DNA of 64,000 nt from Desulfovibrio sp. JC022 (GTDB lineage Bacteria > Desulfobacterota > Desulfovibrionia > Desulfovibrionales > Desulfovibrionaceae), in assembly GCF_010470665.1 (NCBI RefSeq), contig NZ_VOPZ01000002.1:242553-306552 (forward strand), in the 5' to 3' direction. The translations under genes and the position numbers were made by a program. Positions 16,275 to 27,445 of the stretch are shown in pieces (within the stretch, counting starts at the first letter, position 1; every line of letters begins with the position of its first letter). Below the pieces are notes generated by a model that was not told the origin of the DNA, searched no databases, and worked only from the letters and a program-made list of their open reading frames with translations.

Positions 16275-16562
16275 CTATTTACAAACAGGACTCTCACCGG
16301 GTTTGGCATTTGCAAGGTAATTGCTGATACCGTCCAGTTCATCGGCAGTAACGATCATTCCCATTTCAGCCATACGCTGAGTTGTTTTTTCCCATGCAGC
16401 GAGATCTTTTTTTCCCAACCCACGACAGACACGCTTCAAACTGTGACAACTTCCGCATTTTGCAAAAACAAGACTGGAACCATCTTCCGCGCCAGATACG
16501 GAAAGTCCAAGTCCTGACATGGTAAAAAGAACCGCAACTATCAAACTTAATGCTATTTTCAT
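16275..16562 (-). CDS. Small periplasmic monoheme cytochrome c
   Basis: 95 residues: signal peptide ending at VSGAE, one heme motif CGSCH at residues 36-40, and methionines in QRMAEMGMIV as candidate axial ligands. Probable periplasmic electron carrier. It precedes cutA by 9 bp. Two extra cysteines (near residue 46 and at the C-terminus) might form a disulfide. Confidence 0.9.
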   Translation of the reverse strand: MKIALSLIVAVLFTMSGLGLSVSGAEDGSSLVFAKCGSCHSLKRVCRGLGKKDLAAWEKTTQRMAEMGMIVTADELDGISNYLANAKPGESPVCK

Positions 16563-16693
16563 TTCAAATCCTCCGCTTTAATTTGTATTAAATGATACAT
16601 GAATTGACATGAACGGCAACATTTATCAGGCTGTAGACAGCATATTCGATGATTGTAAGTTACAAAAAGAAATGATAGCCCACACCATATATT

Positions 16694-18491
<1,798 letters not shown>

Positions 18492-18492
<1 letters not shown>

Positions 18493-19133
18493 TGAAAATT
18501 GTCAGGCCGTTACTAACGCTTATGGGAGCACTGACCGTTGCCGGAATACTGGCAACGGCAGTGCTTTTCTTCTTTGCCCCGGTCCTGCTTCAGAAAGAGG
18601 ATGTGCTTGAAAAAGCTGACGCAATCGTGGTGCTGGGTGGAAGTGCTTTCAGACCAGCTTACGCTGCTGACTTATTTCTAGAAGGGTATGCACCGCAATT
18701 GCTGGTCAGCAAACCAATCAAATCTCCAGCCACTATTATGGCCAAAAAACTTGGTGCAACAGCTCCTTATCAGTGGGAACTGTATACTGATATTTTCTTA
18801 AATAAAGGAATCAGTCAGGATAATTTTAATTTTTTCGGGGAAGCGAACATAAGCACCATTGATGAAGCAGAACAGCTTGCAAAAGCTCTCCCTCCTCAAA
18901 TAAAATCCATTATTATAGTCACATCTCCACTGCACACCCGTAGAGCAGGGATTATATTCAAAGAAAAACTTCCCAATATAAAAATCACGGTAGTTTCAAC
19001 TCCCTTTGATCCGGTCCCCTCACCATGGTGGAAGAATTACCGCGCTGCCCCATTCGTTCTTCTGGAAGTAGCCAAGACCCTTTATTATGAGCTGGGCGGA
19101 GCTTTCAGAAGCTCGGAACAGATTGCAGATTAA
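18492..19133 (+). CDS. YdcF/DUF218-family membrane-anchored protein
   Basis: 213 residues with one N-terminal membrane helix and the DUF218 core: ADAIVVLGG near residue 40, then YAADLFLEGYAP, and IIIVTSPLHTRRAG. Proteins of this family (SanA, ElyC, YdcF) act in envelope integrity; the reaction is not established. The ATG overlaps the tgt stop by one base. The active domain is expected to face the periplasm. Confidence 0.88.
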
Positions 19134-19138
19134 AAGAA

Positions 19139-19170
19139 CAAAGGCCTTCCGCTTAAACACGGAAGGCCTT
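19139..19170. terminator. Terminator between ydcF and cooC
   Basis: An 11-bp perfect stem AAGGCCTTCCG / CGGAAGGCCTT between convergent genes; the minus-strand side has TGTTCTTTT after the stem, so it best serves cooC. Confidence 0.8.
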
Positions 19171-19178
19171 CCCGGTTA

Positions 19179-19967
19179 TTATGCCCTGGTCATTTTCTGC
19201 AATGACCGGACAATCATCTCCATCTTTGCATCAATCTCAACAGATTCGGGCAAGTTGAGCACATTGCCATCTGACATCTGTCTCTCTATCAACCCAGGCA
19301 GATGCGGCATGGAAAACTGCTCTTCGGGCAGATGCTCCAGTTCAGGAAAGGTTCCGCCCAAATAACGGTTGACGACCAGAACCTGATTTTCAAGCCCCAG
19401 CTCAAAAGCCATACGGCCAACCTCAGAGGCTGTTTGGAAACTGCGCATGGAAGGTTCACTGACCACCACAATTCCATCCACATGCATGGCTGTTCCCCTA
19501 CCGAGATGCTCCACCCCGGCTTCAAGATCAACCAACACACAATCATCGCTGTCCATAACCATATGAGCCAGCAAGGCTTTTAGTAGAGCGTTGGCATCAC
19601 AGGCGCAACCGCCCCCGGCATTTGACAGGCCGCCCATGACCAGCAATCTTTTCTTGCCGGGATCAACACCGGGGAAAGGCTCCTCATAAAGGGGAACTTC
19701 CACAGCAAGCTCTTCCGGCAGGTCTCCCACCTCGGGATTAAGATTGAGAAAACCTTCCTCATGAATCCGTTCCCTGACCAGATCTGACCTTGATGAAACG
19801 GGATCGGGCAACTCGTCAGCAGCCAGCCCGGAAGCCTGCCCCAAAGATAAAGCCGTATCAGCATCAATCATCCAGACATTCTGCCCGCTGCGGGCCATCC
19901 AATCAGCCATCCACGAAGTGATTGAGGTCTTACCTACACCACCTTTGCCTGCAAATGCCAGCTTCAT
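19179..19967 (-). CDS. cooC: CO dehydrogenase maturation ATPase CooC
   Basis: 262 residues of the MinD/SIMIBI class. The deviant Walker A GKGGVGKT is at residues 7-14 and a C-x-C metal-binding motif at C121/C123 (GGCACDAN), the zinc/nickel site by which CooC dimers deliver nickel to the C-cluster of CooS. It lies 9 bp downstream of cooS. ATP-dependent, cytosolic. Confidence 0.95.
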   Translation of the reverse strand: MKLAFAGKGGVGKTSITSWMADWMARSGQNVWMIDADTALSLGQASGLAADELPDPVSSRSDLVRERIHEEGFLNLNPEVGDLPEELAVEVPLYEEPFPGVDPGKKRLLVMGGLSNAGGGCACDANALLKALLAHMVMDSDDCVLVDLEAGVEHLGRGTAMHVDGIVVVSEPSMRSFQTASEVGRMAFELGLENQVLVVNRYLGGTFPELEHLPEEQFSMPHLPGLIERQMSDGNVLNLPESVEIDAKMEMIVRSLQKMTRA

Positions 19968-19976
19968 AAGCCTCTC

Positions 19977-21854
19977 CTACTCGCTCAAACCGAGGCCTTT
20001 ACGCTTGGCCTTAATCCGTTCGTCAAAGAGTTCAGCAGCCTTGGCCGGGTCCGGTTCAATGACAAAAGAGGCACCAACCAGATCCTCAAGACCGGAAACC
20101 GCGATATTGGTAACAGTCTCAGAGCCGAGAATATTCGGAGGATGACCGAGGTGGGTATAAATTCCGCTGGCTACGGCGTAAAGTCCGATAGCAGCAGCCT
20201 TTTCTGAATACCACTCAGGAGAGGAAGCACCCACAGGCAGATCGCTTATGTCCACATTAAGGGCATCTGCAAGTGCTGCGCATAGTTGCAAAATACGGGC
20301 GTTATCAACGCAGGAACCGTAATGCAGCACCGGCGGGATTCCCAGCGCGCCGCAGACTTTCTTGAGTCCCGGTCCGGCCATTTCAATGGCATCGGGAACC
20401 AGCAACCCGGCCTTACCCGCCGCAGTGGTTACACATCCGGTAACCAATACGAGAATATCTTTCTTGATCAATTCCTTGGCAAGACCCACGTTCATGGAAT
20501 CCTGCTTGAACTTGGGATTGTTGCAGCCGACAATCCCCACTGCACCGCGAATGTCCCCGGCAGCAATGGCCTGTACCAGCGGATCAAGGGAACCGCCCAG
20601 CGCGGAAATAACAGCTTCATTAGAGAAACCAGTCATGATTTCCACAGGCTCACATGGAATATCCACACGGGAAGCATCACGTTCAACATAAGCCTTCACT
20701 GCCAGACGAACGATCTCGCAAGCCTGCTCGTAAGCGTTGTGTGGGTGGATATCGAAATGGGTTGCCCCGGTAAAACGGGCTTTGGGAGCGGTATCAATAA
20801 ATCTGGTATGGTAGCAGCCGGAAATCTGTACAAGGCTGGGCATGATGCACTGGTAATCCACAACCACGGCCTCAACCGCTCCGGTCAGAATTGCCAGTTC
20901 GGTCATGAGATGGTTCCCGGCCATGGGGATGCCCTTGCGCATAAGCAGCTCGTTACCTGTGCAGCACAGGCCTGCGATATTGATCCCGGCGGCTCCGGCA
21001 GCCTTTGCCTCAGCAACGATTTCAGGATCACGGGAAGCAGCGAGGATCATCTCTGAAACCACAGGATTATGCCCATGCACAAGAATATTGACCTTGTCTT
21101 CCTTGATTACCCCGAGGTTGGCCTGCGACATGGACGGGGTCGGGGTGCCAAAAATCACATCCGACAATTCAGTACCGATCATGGACCCGCCCCAGCCATC
21201 AGCAAGAGAAGTGCGGACAGCATGGAGAAGAGTATTGGGAGCGTCGTTATCACAGCCCATATGGGTGCGGTGCATCATTTCAGCAATTTCACGGTCAACA
21301 CCGCGTGGGGTTATTCCCAGCTTGGACCAGATATCTTTACGTTTCTGAGGAACGCGGGAAAGGAAGGAAACCTGCTTTTTGCGGCTGCCGAAATCGGCAA
21401 AAAAACATTCCATAGCATCACGGGCAATATCCATGATATCACGCCCTTCGGTTTCAATACCAATTTCAGCGGAAATACGGCGCAGCTTGTCCTCATCGGT
21501 TATTTTGTAATCCTTGGTCTCGCCCTCAACTATGGCCTCAAGCACCTCGATCAAATCACGACCATGATCGGAATGACCGGCAGCTCCGCCTGTTACAAAA
21601 CGACCGAAATTCCTTGCCACCACAACATCCGCATCAGCACCGCATACACCGCGCGGAGATTTCGGGGTAATTTTGCACGGCCCCATGGTACAGATACGGC
21701 AGCTTGTCCCAAGCTCGCAAAATTTACAGTGCGGGGTCTGCTGCTGCAACCTTTCATGGACGGTCTCAATGCCCTCTGCTCGTGCTTTATTGATCATTGC
21801 GCGGGCATCATCCCAGATTGTCAATTCTTCAGCCGGACGGGGTTCTTTCGCCAT
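19977..21854 (-). CDS. cooS: Anaerobic Ni-Fe carbon monoxide dehydrogenase catalytic subunit
   Basis: 625 residues. Oxidises CO to CO2 with electrons passed through D-, B- and C-clusters to a ferredoxin. N-terminal cysteines are C43, C46, C52, C55, C60 and C71. The D-cluster pair is C-x2-C (HCKFC), the short spacing associated with a [2Fe-2S] D-cluster in the Desulfovibrio vulgaris enzyme. C-cluster region HGHNPV is present. The ATG at 21854 has GGGAGG with good spacing; the frame to 21938 is longer without support. A CooA-type operator lies upstream. No cooF ferredoxin or CO-linked hydrogenase is adjacent. Confidence 0.97.
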   Translation of the reverse strand: MAKEPRPAEELTIWDDARAMINKARAEGIETVHERLQQQTPHCKFCELGTSCRICTMGPCKITPKSPRGVCGADADVVVARNFGRFVTGGAAGHSDHGRDLIEVLEAIVEGETKDYKITDEDKLRRISAEIGIETEGRDIMDIARDAMECFFADFGSRKKQVSFLSRVPQKRKDIWSKLGITPRGVDREIAEMMHRTHMGCDNDAPNTLLHAVRTSLADGWGGSMIGTELSDVIFGTPTPSMSQANLGVIKEDKVNILVHGHNPVVSEMILAASRDPEIVAEAKAAGAAGINIAGLCCTGNELLMRKGIPMAGNHLMTELAILTGAVEAVVVDYQCIMPSLVQISGCYHTRFIDTAPKARFTGATHFDIHPHNAYEQACEIVRLAVKAYVERDASRVDIPCEPVEIMTGFSNEAVISALGGSLDPLVQAIAAGDIRGAVGIVGCNNPKFKQDSMNVGLAKELIKKDILVLVTGCVTTAAGKAGLLVPDAIEMAGPGLKKVCGALGIPPVLHYGSCVDNARILQLCAALADALNVDISDLPVGASSPEWYSEKAAAIGLYAVASGIYTHLGHPPNILGSETVTNIAVSGLEDLVGASFVIEPDPAKAAELFDERIKAKRKGLGLSE

Positions 21855-21946
21855 TAACCTATCCTCCCTGTTTGCCGGAAGCCGGTTGATTCCCGCTCCC
21901 GATCCATTCCTGTTAAACAAACGTAACAAGTCGGGCACAATCTGTT

Positions 21947-21962
21947 TGTCGGGTAGCCGACA
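21947..21962 (-). promoter_or_regulatory. CooA-type operator upstream of cooS
   Basis: TGTCG-GGTAGC-CGACA is a perfect twofold-symmetric site with the 5-6-5 layout of known CooA sites (R. rubrum type TGTCA-N6-CGACA). It lies 92-108 bp before the cooS start, with a poor -35 downstream, as expected for an activator-dependent promoter. A partial half site (TTGTGCCCGAC on the minus strand) follows. The cooA gene is next in the same orientation. Confidence 0.8.
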
Positions 21963-22029
21963 AAAGAAGTATATTTTTTATATTTGATACACTTTCACAG
22001 AATCGCATAATTTTACATTCAGCGACAGG

Positions 22030-22680
22030 CTAATTTTCAGCGAGGGCTTTCAATTGTTCCGGATCGGCAACAAGCCAGTGGGAACGGTCAATGCGAGTGA
22101 GAATCCCTTCACGGGTGAGATTATTCAGCAAAGTGGACACAGTCTGGCGGGTGGCACCGAGAAGAGTGGAAAGCTGTTCAGTGGTCAAATTAAGATTTAT
22201 TTCAACGCCGCCCTTAACGGCCTTCCCGTATTGGGTGGCCTCTTTGTGCAGGTAGCCACAAAGGCGGGAATTGATATCCTTGAAAACAAGTCCATCAATA
22301 ACAGAAAAAGAATTTTGCAGGATTTTTCCCAGCACCCGGACCATAGTGCGATTAAAAATTGGAATATCAGCCATACACCGCTTTACCGATTGAACATCGG
22401 TAGTCAGTAACATGCCGTCTTCATAAGCCTGCACAAAACATCCGGCATGGGTCGAATAGAGATCGCCGGGGCTGAGAATTCCCAAAGTGAATTCCTTGGA
22501 TTCATAGGCGAGATAGATGCGCACCCTCCCCTTTGCAACAATAAAAACAAGATCTTCTTCAGTATCGGGAGCAAAGATAATGGCACCTTTTTTAAAACTT
22601 CGTTCGCCAAAGACACTGCGGATATCTTCAAATTCATCCCGCTCAAGTTCGTCCAGAAGATTAATGCCGGAAAATTTCAT
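22030..22680 (-). CDS. cooA: CooA-type CO-sensing heme transcription factor (CRP/FNR family)
   Basis: 216 residues. N-terminal cyclic-nucleotide-like heme domain and C-terminal helix-turn-helix (LSTLLGATRQTVSTLLNNL). Close to Carboxydothermus CooA in the stretch RVRIYLAYESKEFTLGIL. The proximal heme histidine is H78 in LYSTHAGC, but the position of the ferric-state Cys ligand of the R. rubrum protein is serine (S76), as expected of a CooA using a different redox ligand set. The ATG at 22680 follows GAGGAAGG. It begins 2 bp after the yihY stop, so it is co-transcribed with yihY. Confidence 0.93.
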   Translation of the reverse strand: MKFSGINLLDELERDEFEDIRSVFGERSFKKGAIIFAPDTEEDLVFIVAKGRVRIYLAYESKEFTLGILSPGDLYSTHAGCFVQAYEDGMLLTTDVQSVKRCMADIPIFNRTMVRVLGKILQNSFSVIDGLVFKDINSRLCGYLHKEATQYGKAVKGGVEINLNLTTEQLSTLLGATRQTVSTLLNNLTREGILTRIDRSHWLVADPEQLKALAEN

Positions 22681-22682
22681 GC

Positions 22683-24053
22683 TCAACCTTCCTCGGGCGC
22701 GGCAGGAAGTTTTTTAATATACTTATCCATATTCTCCGCACACTCAGAAAGGGAAACATCAGCCCCGCTTTCACGAATGACCGTCTTAATATCATCTATC
22801 ATTTTAGAAACGAAAAGCATGCCCGGATTTTCCACCACAGAACTGGCCCCTTTGCCTGTACCGGAAAGAATGCCCATAACTTGCAGCATGGTCAGTTTTT
22901 GCGGGGAAACAGCAAAGGCATAGACCTCTTTGCCTTCTTCCGAACCTTTGACCAGAATCCCGTTTTCAACAAATTTATCCATCAGCGGAGAGATAAACCG
23001 AACCGGAACACCGACCTCCCCTGCCAGTTCTTCCAGTTCGTACGGATGCTCAGAACGTTCAAAACGCAGAGTCATCAGGCTTAGGGCAAGCAGGGAAAAT
23101 TTCTGCATATCCTCCACCCCGGCATCGGGCATGAATTTCTGCTGGCGGTAAAGCATCACATTCTGCACGGCATAACTTATCTCCGATCCAAGCAGGACAA
23201 TTACCCAGCTGGCATATAACCAGACCAGAAAAAGGGGCAACTGAGCAAAGCTGCCATAAATTGCGTTATACTTGCTCACCCCGATCTGCCAGTTAATATA
23301 AGCCCACTGGGCCATCTGCCAGACTGTTCCGGCCACCACACCGCCAGCCAGCGCACTGGTAATCCGCACTCTGGTATTTGGCATAAAGGCATAAATAAAA
23401 GTAAAGGAAAGCCAGATCAATACCAGCGGGGTTAATCCGATCAAAAAACTTTCAAGCTCAGTTACGCCGTAAATACTTTCAAACGATTGCAGCACGGCCT
23501 GCTTTTTAATGGAAACACTTACACTGGTGGCAACAATCACCGCTACCGGGCAGATAAAAATAACTGAGAAAAAATCAGTAAACTTGCGCCAGAAAGAACG
23601 TCCATGGCGGACTTTCCAGATAATATTAAAAGCCTTCTCTACAGTACCCACAGTGGAAAGAACGGTAAAAAGAAGGGTTGCCACCCCGATCCAACCGAGA
23701 GTCTGAACATTGGTATTGTCCACGTATTCAAGTATCTTACCAACCACCTCTTCCCTTCCGGCAGAAACTTTGAGCAACATTTCATGGATATAGCTGGAAT
23801 CCTGAAACCCCATTCCTTTCATCAGGGAAAAAGCCACCGCCAGAAACGGAACAATGGAAAGCATGGTGGTAAATGTAAGCGCGGAAGCCCGGATTATACA
23901 CTGATCCTTGAGAAAACCTACAGTTACAAGATAACCCACGCGAGCCAAAGTGTGCAGGACTTTCAAAGGACCGCTGACGTGGGAAGAACCCCAATCCCAG
24001 ATATCATTTAAGAAGAACTCGGAAATCCTTTGCCCTACTTTTCCGCCGGTCAT
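22683..24053 (-). CDS. YihY/BrkB-family membrane protein with winged-helix-like tail
   Basis: 456 residues. Around six hydrophobic helices in residues 40-290, with family segments RASALTFTTMLSIVPFLAVAF and YGSFAQLPLFLVWLYASWVI. Residues 310-400 form a soluble helix-rich region (ALSLMTLRF...ELAGEVGVPVRFISPLMDKFVENGIL) that resembles a winged helix. Family function is not settled. It runs into cooA with a 2-bp gap. Confidence 0.88.
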   Translation of the reverse strand: MTGGKVGQRISEFFLNDIWDWGSSHVSGPLKVLHTLARVGYLVTVGFLKDQCIIRASALTFTTMLSIVPFLAVAFSLMKGMGFQDSSYIHEMLLKVSAGREEVVGKILEYVDNTNVQTLGWIGVATLLFTVLSTVGTVEKAFNIIWKVRHGRSFWRKFTDFFSVIFICPVAVIVATSVSVSIKKQAVLQSFESIYGVTELESFLIGLTPLVLIWLSFTFIYAFMPNTRVRITSALAGGVVAGTVWQMAQWAYINWQIGVSKYNAIYGSFAQLPLFLVWLYASWVIVLLGSEISYAVQNVMLYRQQKFMPDAGVEDMQKFSLLALSLMTLRFERSEHPYELEELAGEVGVPVRFISPLMDKFVENGILVKGSEEGKEVYAFAVSPQKLTMLQVMGILSGTGKGASSVVENPGMLFVSKMIDDIKTVIRESGADVSLSECAENMDKYIKKLPAAPEEG

Positions 24054-24113
24054 CGCGTCCCCCTGCTGGATTATAAAGAAGTAACTGGAAGCATCAAATT
24101 TTATTGAACCATA

Positions 24114-27100
24114 TCAAAATATAAGCTTCCTGAAAAACATAAAAGACTGCTCCGGAAGGCCGAGAACATCACCGAGAACATCGCCCCAGCGTTCCAGACC
24201 TTTCACCTCAACCTTAGGATCGCTGAGCTTGCCGATCACAGTAACATTGACTCCGGTCATGGCATCAAGAAAGGCATTAACCAACTTCAAATAAAGATTG
24301 GGAAGCTTGATAATATCGGCATTAACATGGAGATTGATGGAATCGTCAGGAAAACTGAATCCCCCGGTTGCCGTAGCAGTCAGATAATCGGTCTTAAGAA
24401 GGTAGTTACCTACTTTGAATTTTCCATCCCTGCCGTCTATGGCTCCTTTCATAATAGAAAACCGTGTAGGGCTGGGAGCCTTCTTCTCCTTGATGTCTTT
24501 TTCCGCTGTAGCAACAAAGAGATAAGAGCCATCAACAATTTTGAAAGCCAGCCCCCCGGTCATGGTGTTCACAAAATCAATATTGGCGGTGGAATGTCCA
24601 TTAAGTTTAAGGGATGCATCGGTCAGGCCTCTCACGCAATCACGGCCTACATAGTCAGCAAAGAACAATCCGGACTGAAAAGAACGGACCTCAATATCCG
24701 TATCCAGCGAAACTGTTCCGTTCTTAAGGCCGAGATCTAGCTTTCCAGCCAGATTTCCTTCATGGAAATTGCCCTTCATGTTGTGAATGCCGATAACCTG
24801 ATCCTGCATATCCACATCAGCGCTAAGCTTGCTGCCCGCGAAATCAAATATGCGAAAATAATTACATTCTACCTTTCCAGTAGCATTAATGGCTCCAAGC
24901 AACTTGTCCGGGAACTGCCATTCAGGAAACTTAAATTTCTGGACTTCCTTAAATCCATTTGTCTTGCTTTCAGGACGGGCACTCATAGTGTCCGGGGGCA
25001 GGAAGTGATCAACATCCACCTTATCTCCCTTAATAACAAAATTCAGAACCGGATTTTTAAAGTCGGTAAGCTGGAAAGTAGCCTCGGCCTCAGCATTATC
25101 GAGATTGACCTTGTTCACGCGCAGAGTCAGGTTTTCGCCATTCAATTGAAACGAGGAATCAAGGCCGACATTATCAAATGCATCAGGGTCCTGAGCCTGC
25201 GGTTTCTCCACTCCGAGAAGGTCAAATATTTCTGAGCAAGCCACATTGGGAAGCTTGAGTACTCCCTTTGCGGACGCGGTTTCAGTTCCAAGCCTGCGGG
25301 CATCAATGTTGCCGTGCAGATTAATCTTGCCGCTTTTCAGGGCAAAATGATCCAATTTAAGGTTGCCGGCCTTAACCCCTCCGCTGCCTGAAACAACGAG
25401 AGAAAGGTTCTTTTTGAAAACCGGAACCCCCTTTCCGCCAACGGAAAATTTCAATTTTCCATTTTTAATAACCACATTTTCAGGCTCAGACCTGCTGCAC
25501 AAAAGGCCGCCAATAAAACCGCCCTTGAATTCCCCTTGCGGTTCCAAAAAAGAGCCGGACAATTTCAGATCAACCTTGCGCCCCACCAATCCCGGCTGGA
25601 TGTCCCCGATCAGTGGTTCAAACTTAAGTGAAAGACCTACCTCTTTTGCACGAAATTTCTTAAGTTCATCAGGCAACCCCTTAAAATCCATACTAACCAC
25701 AACGCCCTTGCCCACAAGACTGGAATCAAGCTTTAGATTGCGGACCAGTTCGCCTGGAGTGCGCCCGTTTGAGCGCAGAGAATTAAGATTGAACGAAGTT
25801 TTACCGGCATGAAATTTCATGCCAGCAACCTCAAGCGGGATACGAACAAGAGAAAATGGCGAAACAGCCCCTTCGCCTTTCAGATAAAGGATATCCTTCG
25901 CCCTGCGTTTATCAAAAGCAAGGTCAACAGACAGTCCGAAATCACCATCAAGATATGACCCTTTGCCGATGCTCAGGCTGGCAACTTTCGGACCCGGTGA
26001 AAGCGCGAGCTTAACCTTTTTCAGCCTGATGCCGTTATAAGCAAAACGGTCCACTTCCACTTTACCGTTACAGGGAATTTTTTTGACCAGCTCAGCAATA
26101 ACCATGTCGCGGAATTTACTCTGCTCCGGCTTGGGATCGACCTTGGCTACTGTTTTATTTCCATTAATCTTTTTCTCAAGATCAAACAGTCTCACGTAGG
26201 GATCAAAAATAATGGAATCGGCCCGCACATCAAATTCCAACCAGGGACTGCGATAATCCTTAAGTGAAAATTCACCTTTGATGACGGTCTCATCCACAGC
26301 CAGAACTATGTTTGAAAGCTCCGTCTTTTCCAAAGTGGAGTGAAAATCCATCGCAAAAGAGGCCACATTGAGAATTTCTTTATAATCGTCAGGAATAGGG
26401 ATGGGCGTAAATCTGGAAAAAACTTTCTTGGGATCAAAACGGGTGGATTTAAGTGAACCTTTGAAGTCAGGCGCGTGGTAAATATCTGTACAATTTGCAG
26501 CACCGGACAACCGCACTCCTGCGCCTTGCAGAACCAACCCCTTAACGTCAACCATGCCTTCTACAAGATTGAAATCAAGGGACGCAATCCCTTCCACCAC
26601 CTCGCCTTTGCCAAGCAGTTCATCGCTCTCGACCTTAAGGGAAAGAGATGTTTCGGAAAGGGCAACCTCTTTTTCCTGAACGGAAAAATCCAGCAACCCC
26701 TTAAGATCCGCCTTGGCTTTGAGGTTAAACAGCTCCGCATCAAGCATGGCACTCAGATCAAAAGCCAGAGGAGTGTCCTTGCGTACCAATCCTGTACGCA
26801 CATTGACCCCTGAAACCTTGAATGAATTACCGCTGCCCATGTCATTGTATGAGCATGTAGCATTGAGAACACTGACTCCGCGCACACTGATGCAATTGAA
26901 ATAATTAAGCCCGGCATTATCACCCTCAGCCCCGCCGTTTGATCCAAGCAGGGGAAGATTAAGCGAGCCATCTTTCAAACGATCCACATGCAGGAAAGGG
27001 GAATCCACGATAATGGTATCAACCTCCAGCTCACCGTTAAGCAAGGGGATAAGCCTAACTTTGAGGTCAATATCTTCAACTGTAAGCTGGTGGGGGTAGG

Positions 27101-27353
27101 CTGAATCTTCAGGAGCAGAAACAGTTACCGGGCCTGTATCCACCCCCAGCCAAGGATAAAAAATAAGATTGAAGTTTTCATGAAAACGGACCTCGCGCTC
27201 AAGCTTCTCACTGAGAAAATTTTCCAGCACGATACGCGGTTCATCGGATTCCAGATAATACACTCCCCCGACCACTGCTGCCAGAAGGCAGAGATCGAAA
27301 AGAAGAAATAAAATCCAAAATATTTTTTTCACCCGCACAAACACAGATAACAC
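24114..27353 (-). CDS. AsmA-family envelope protein
   Basis: 1079 residues: an N-terminal membrane anchor (about residues 11-32), the AsmA N-terminal segment (NFNLIFYPWLGVDTGPVTVS), and a long beta-rich periplasmic body ending in the AsmA-like C-terminal region (DASLKLNGHSTANIDFVN...GGLAFKIVDGSYLF). AsmA-like proteins form periplasm-spanning grooves thought to carry phospholipids to the outer membrane. The GTG at 27353 starts the longest frame; the GTG at 27344, 8 nt after CAGG, is an equal option. It is 60 bp upstream of yihY in the same direction. Confidence 0.88.
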   Translation of the reverse strand: MLSVFVRVKKIFWILFLLFDLCLLAAVVGGVYYLESDEPRIVLENFLSEKLEREVRFHENFNLIFYPWLGVDTGPVTVSAPEDSAYPHQLTVEDIDLKVRLIPLLNGELEVDTIIVDSPFLHVDRLKDGSLNLPLLGSNGGAEGDNAGLNYFNCISVRGVSVLNATCSYNDMGSGNSFKVSGVNVRTGLVRKDTPLAFDLSAMLDAELFNLKAKADLKGLLDFSVQEKEVALSETSLSLKVESDELLGKGEVVEGIASLDFNLVEGMVDVKGLVLQGAGVRLSGAANCTDIYHAPDFKGSLKSTRFDPKKVFSRFTPIPIPDDYKEILNVASFAMDFHSTLEKTELSNIVLAVDETVIKGEFSLKDYRSPWLEFDVRADSIIFDPYVRLFDLEKKINGNKTVAKVDPKPEQSKFRDMVIAELVKKIPCNGKVEVDRFAYNGIRLKKVKLALSPGPKVASLSIGKGSYLDGDFGLSVDLAFDKRRAKDILYLKGEGAVSPFSLVRIPLEVAGMKFHAGKTSFNLNSLRSNGRTPGELVRNLKLDSSLVGKGVVVSMDFKGLPDELKKFRAKEVGLSLKFEPLIGDIQPGLVGRKVDLKLSGSFLEPQGEFKGGFIGGLLCSRSEPENVVIKNGKLKFSVGGKGVPVFKKNLSLVVSGSGGVKAGNLKLDHFALKSGKINLHGNIDARRLGTETASAKGVLKLPNVACSEIFDLLGVEKPQAQDPDAFDNVGLDSSFQLNGENLTLRVNKVNLDNAEAEATFQLTDFKNPVLNFVIKGDKVDVDHFLPPDTMSARPESKTNGFKEVQKFKFPEWQFPDKLLGAINATGKVECNYFRIFDFAGSKLSADVDMQDQVIGIHNMKGNFHEGNLAGKLDLGLKNGTVSLDTDIEVRSFQSGLFFADYVGRDCVRGLTDASLKLNGHSTANIDFVNTMTGGLAFKIVDGSYLFVATAEKDIKEKKAPSPTRFSIMKGAIDGRDGKFKVGNYLLKTDYLTATATGGFSFPDDSINLHVNADIIKLPNLYLKLVNAFLDAMTGVNVTVIGKLSDPKVEVKGLERWGDVLGDVLGLPEQSFMFFRKLIF

Positions 27354-27445
27354 CTGTATCTAAAAGATTGGTCCAACTATAAATGGATACGATATAACCG
27401 AAAAAAAAGTAAGGGAAATCCACTGACGGACTCCCCAAGTGAGCA

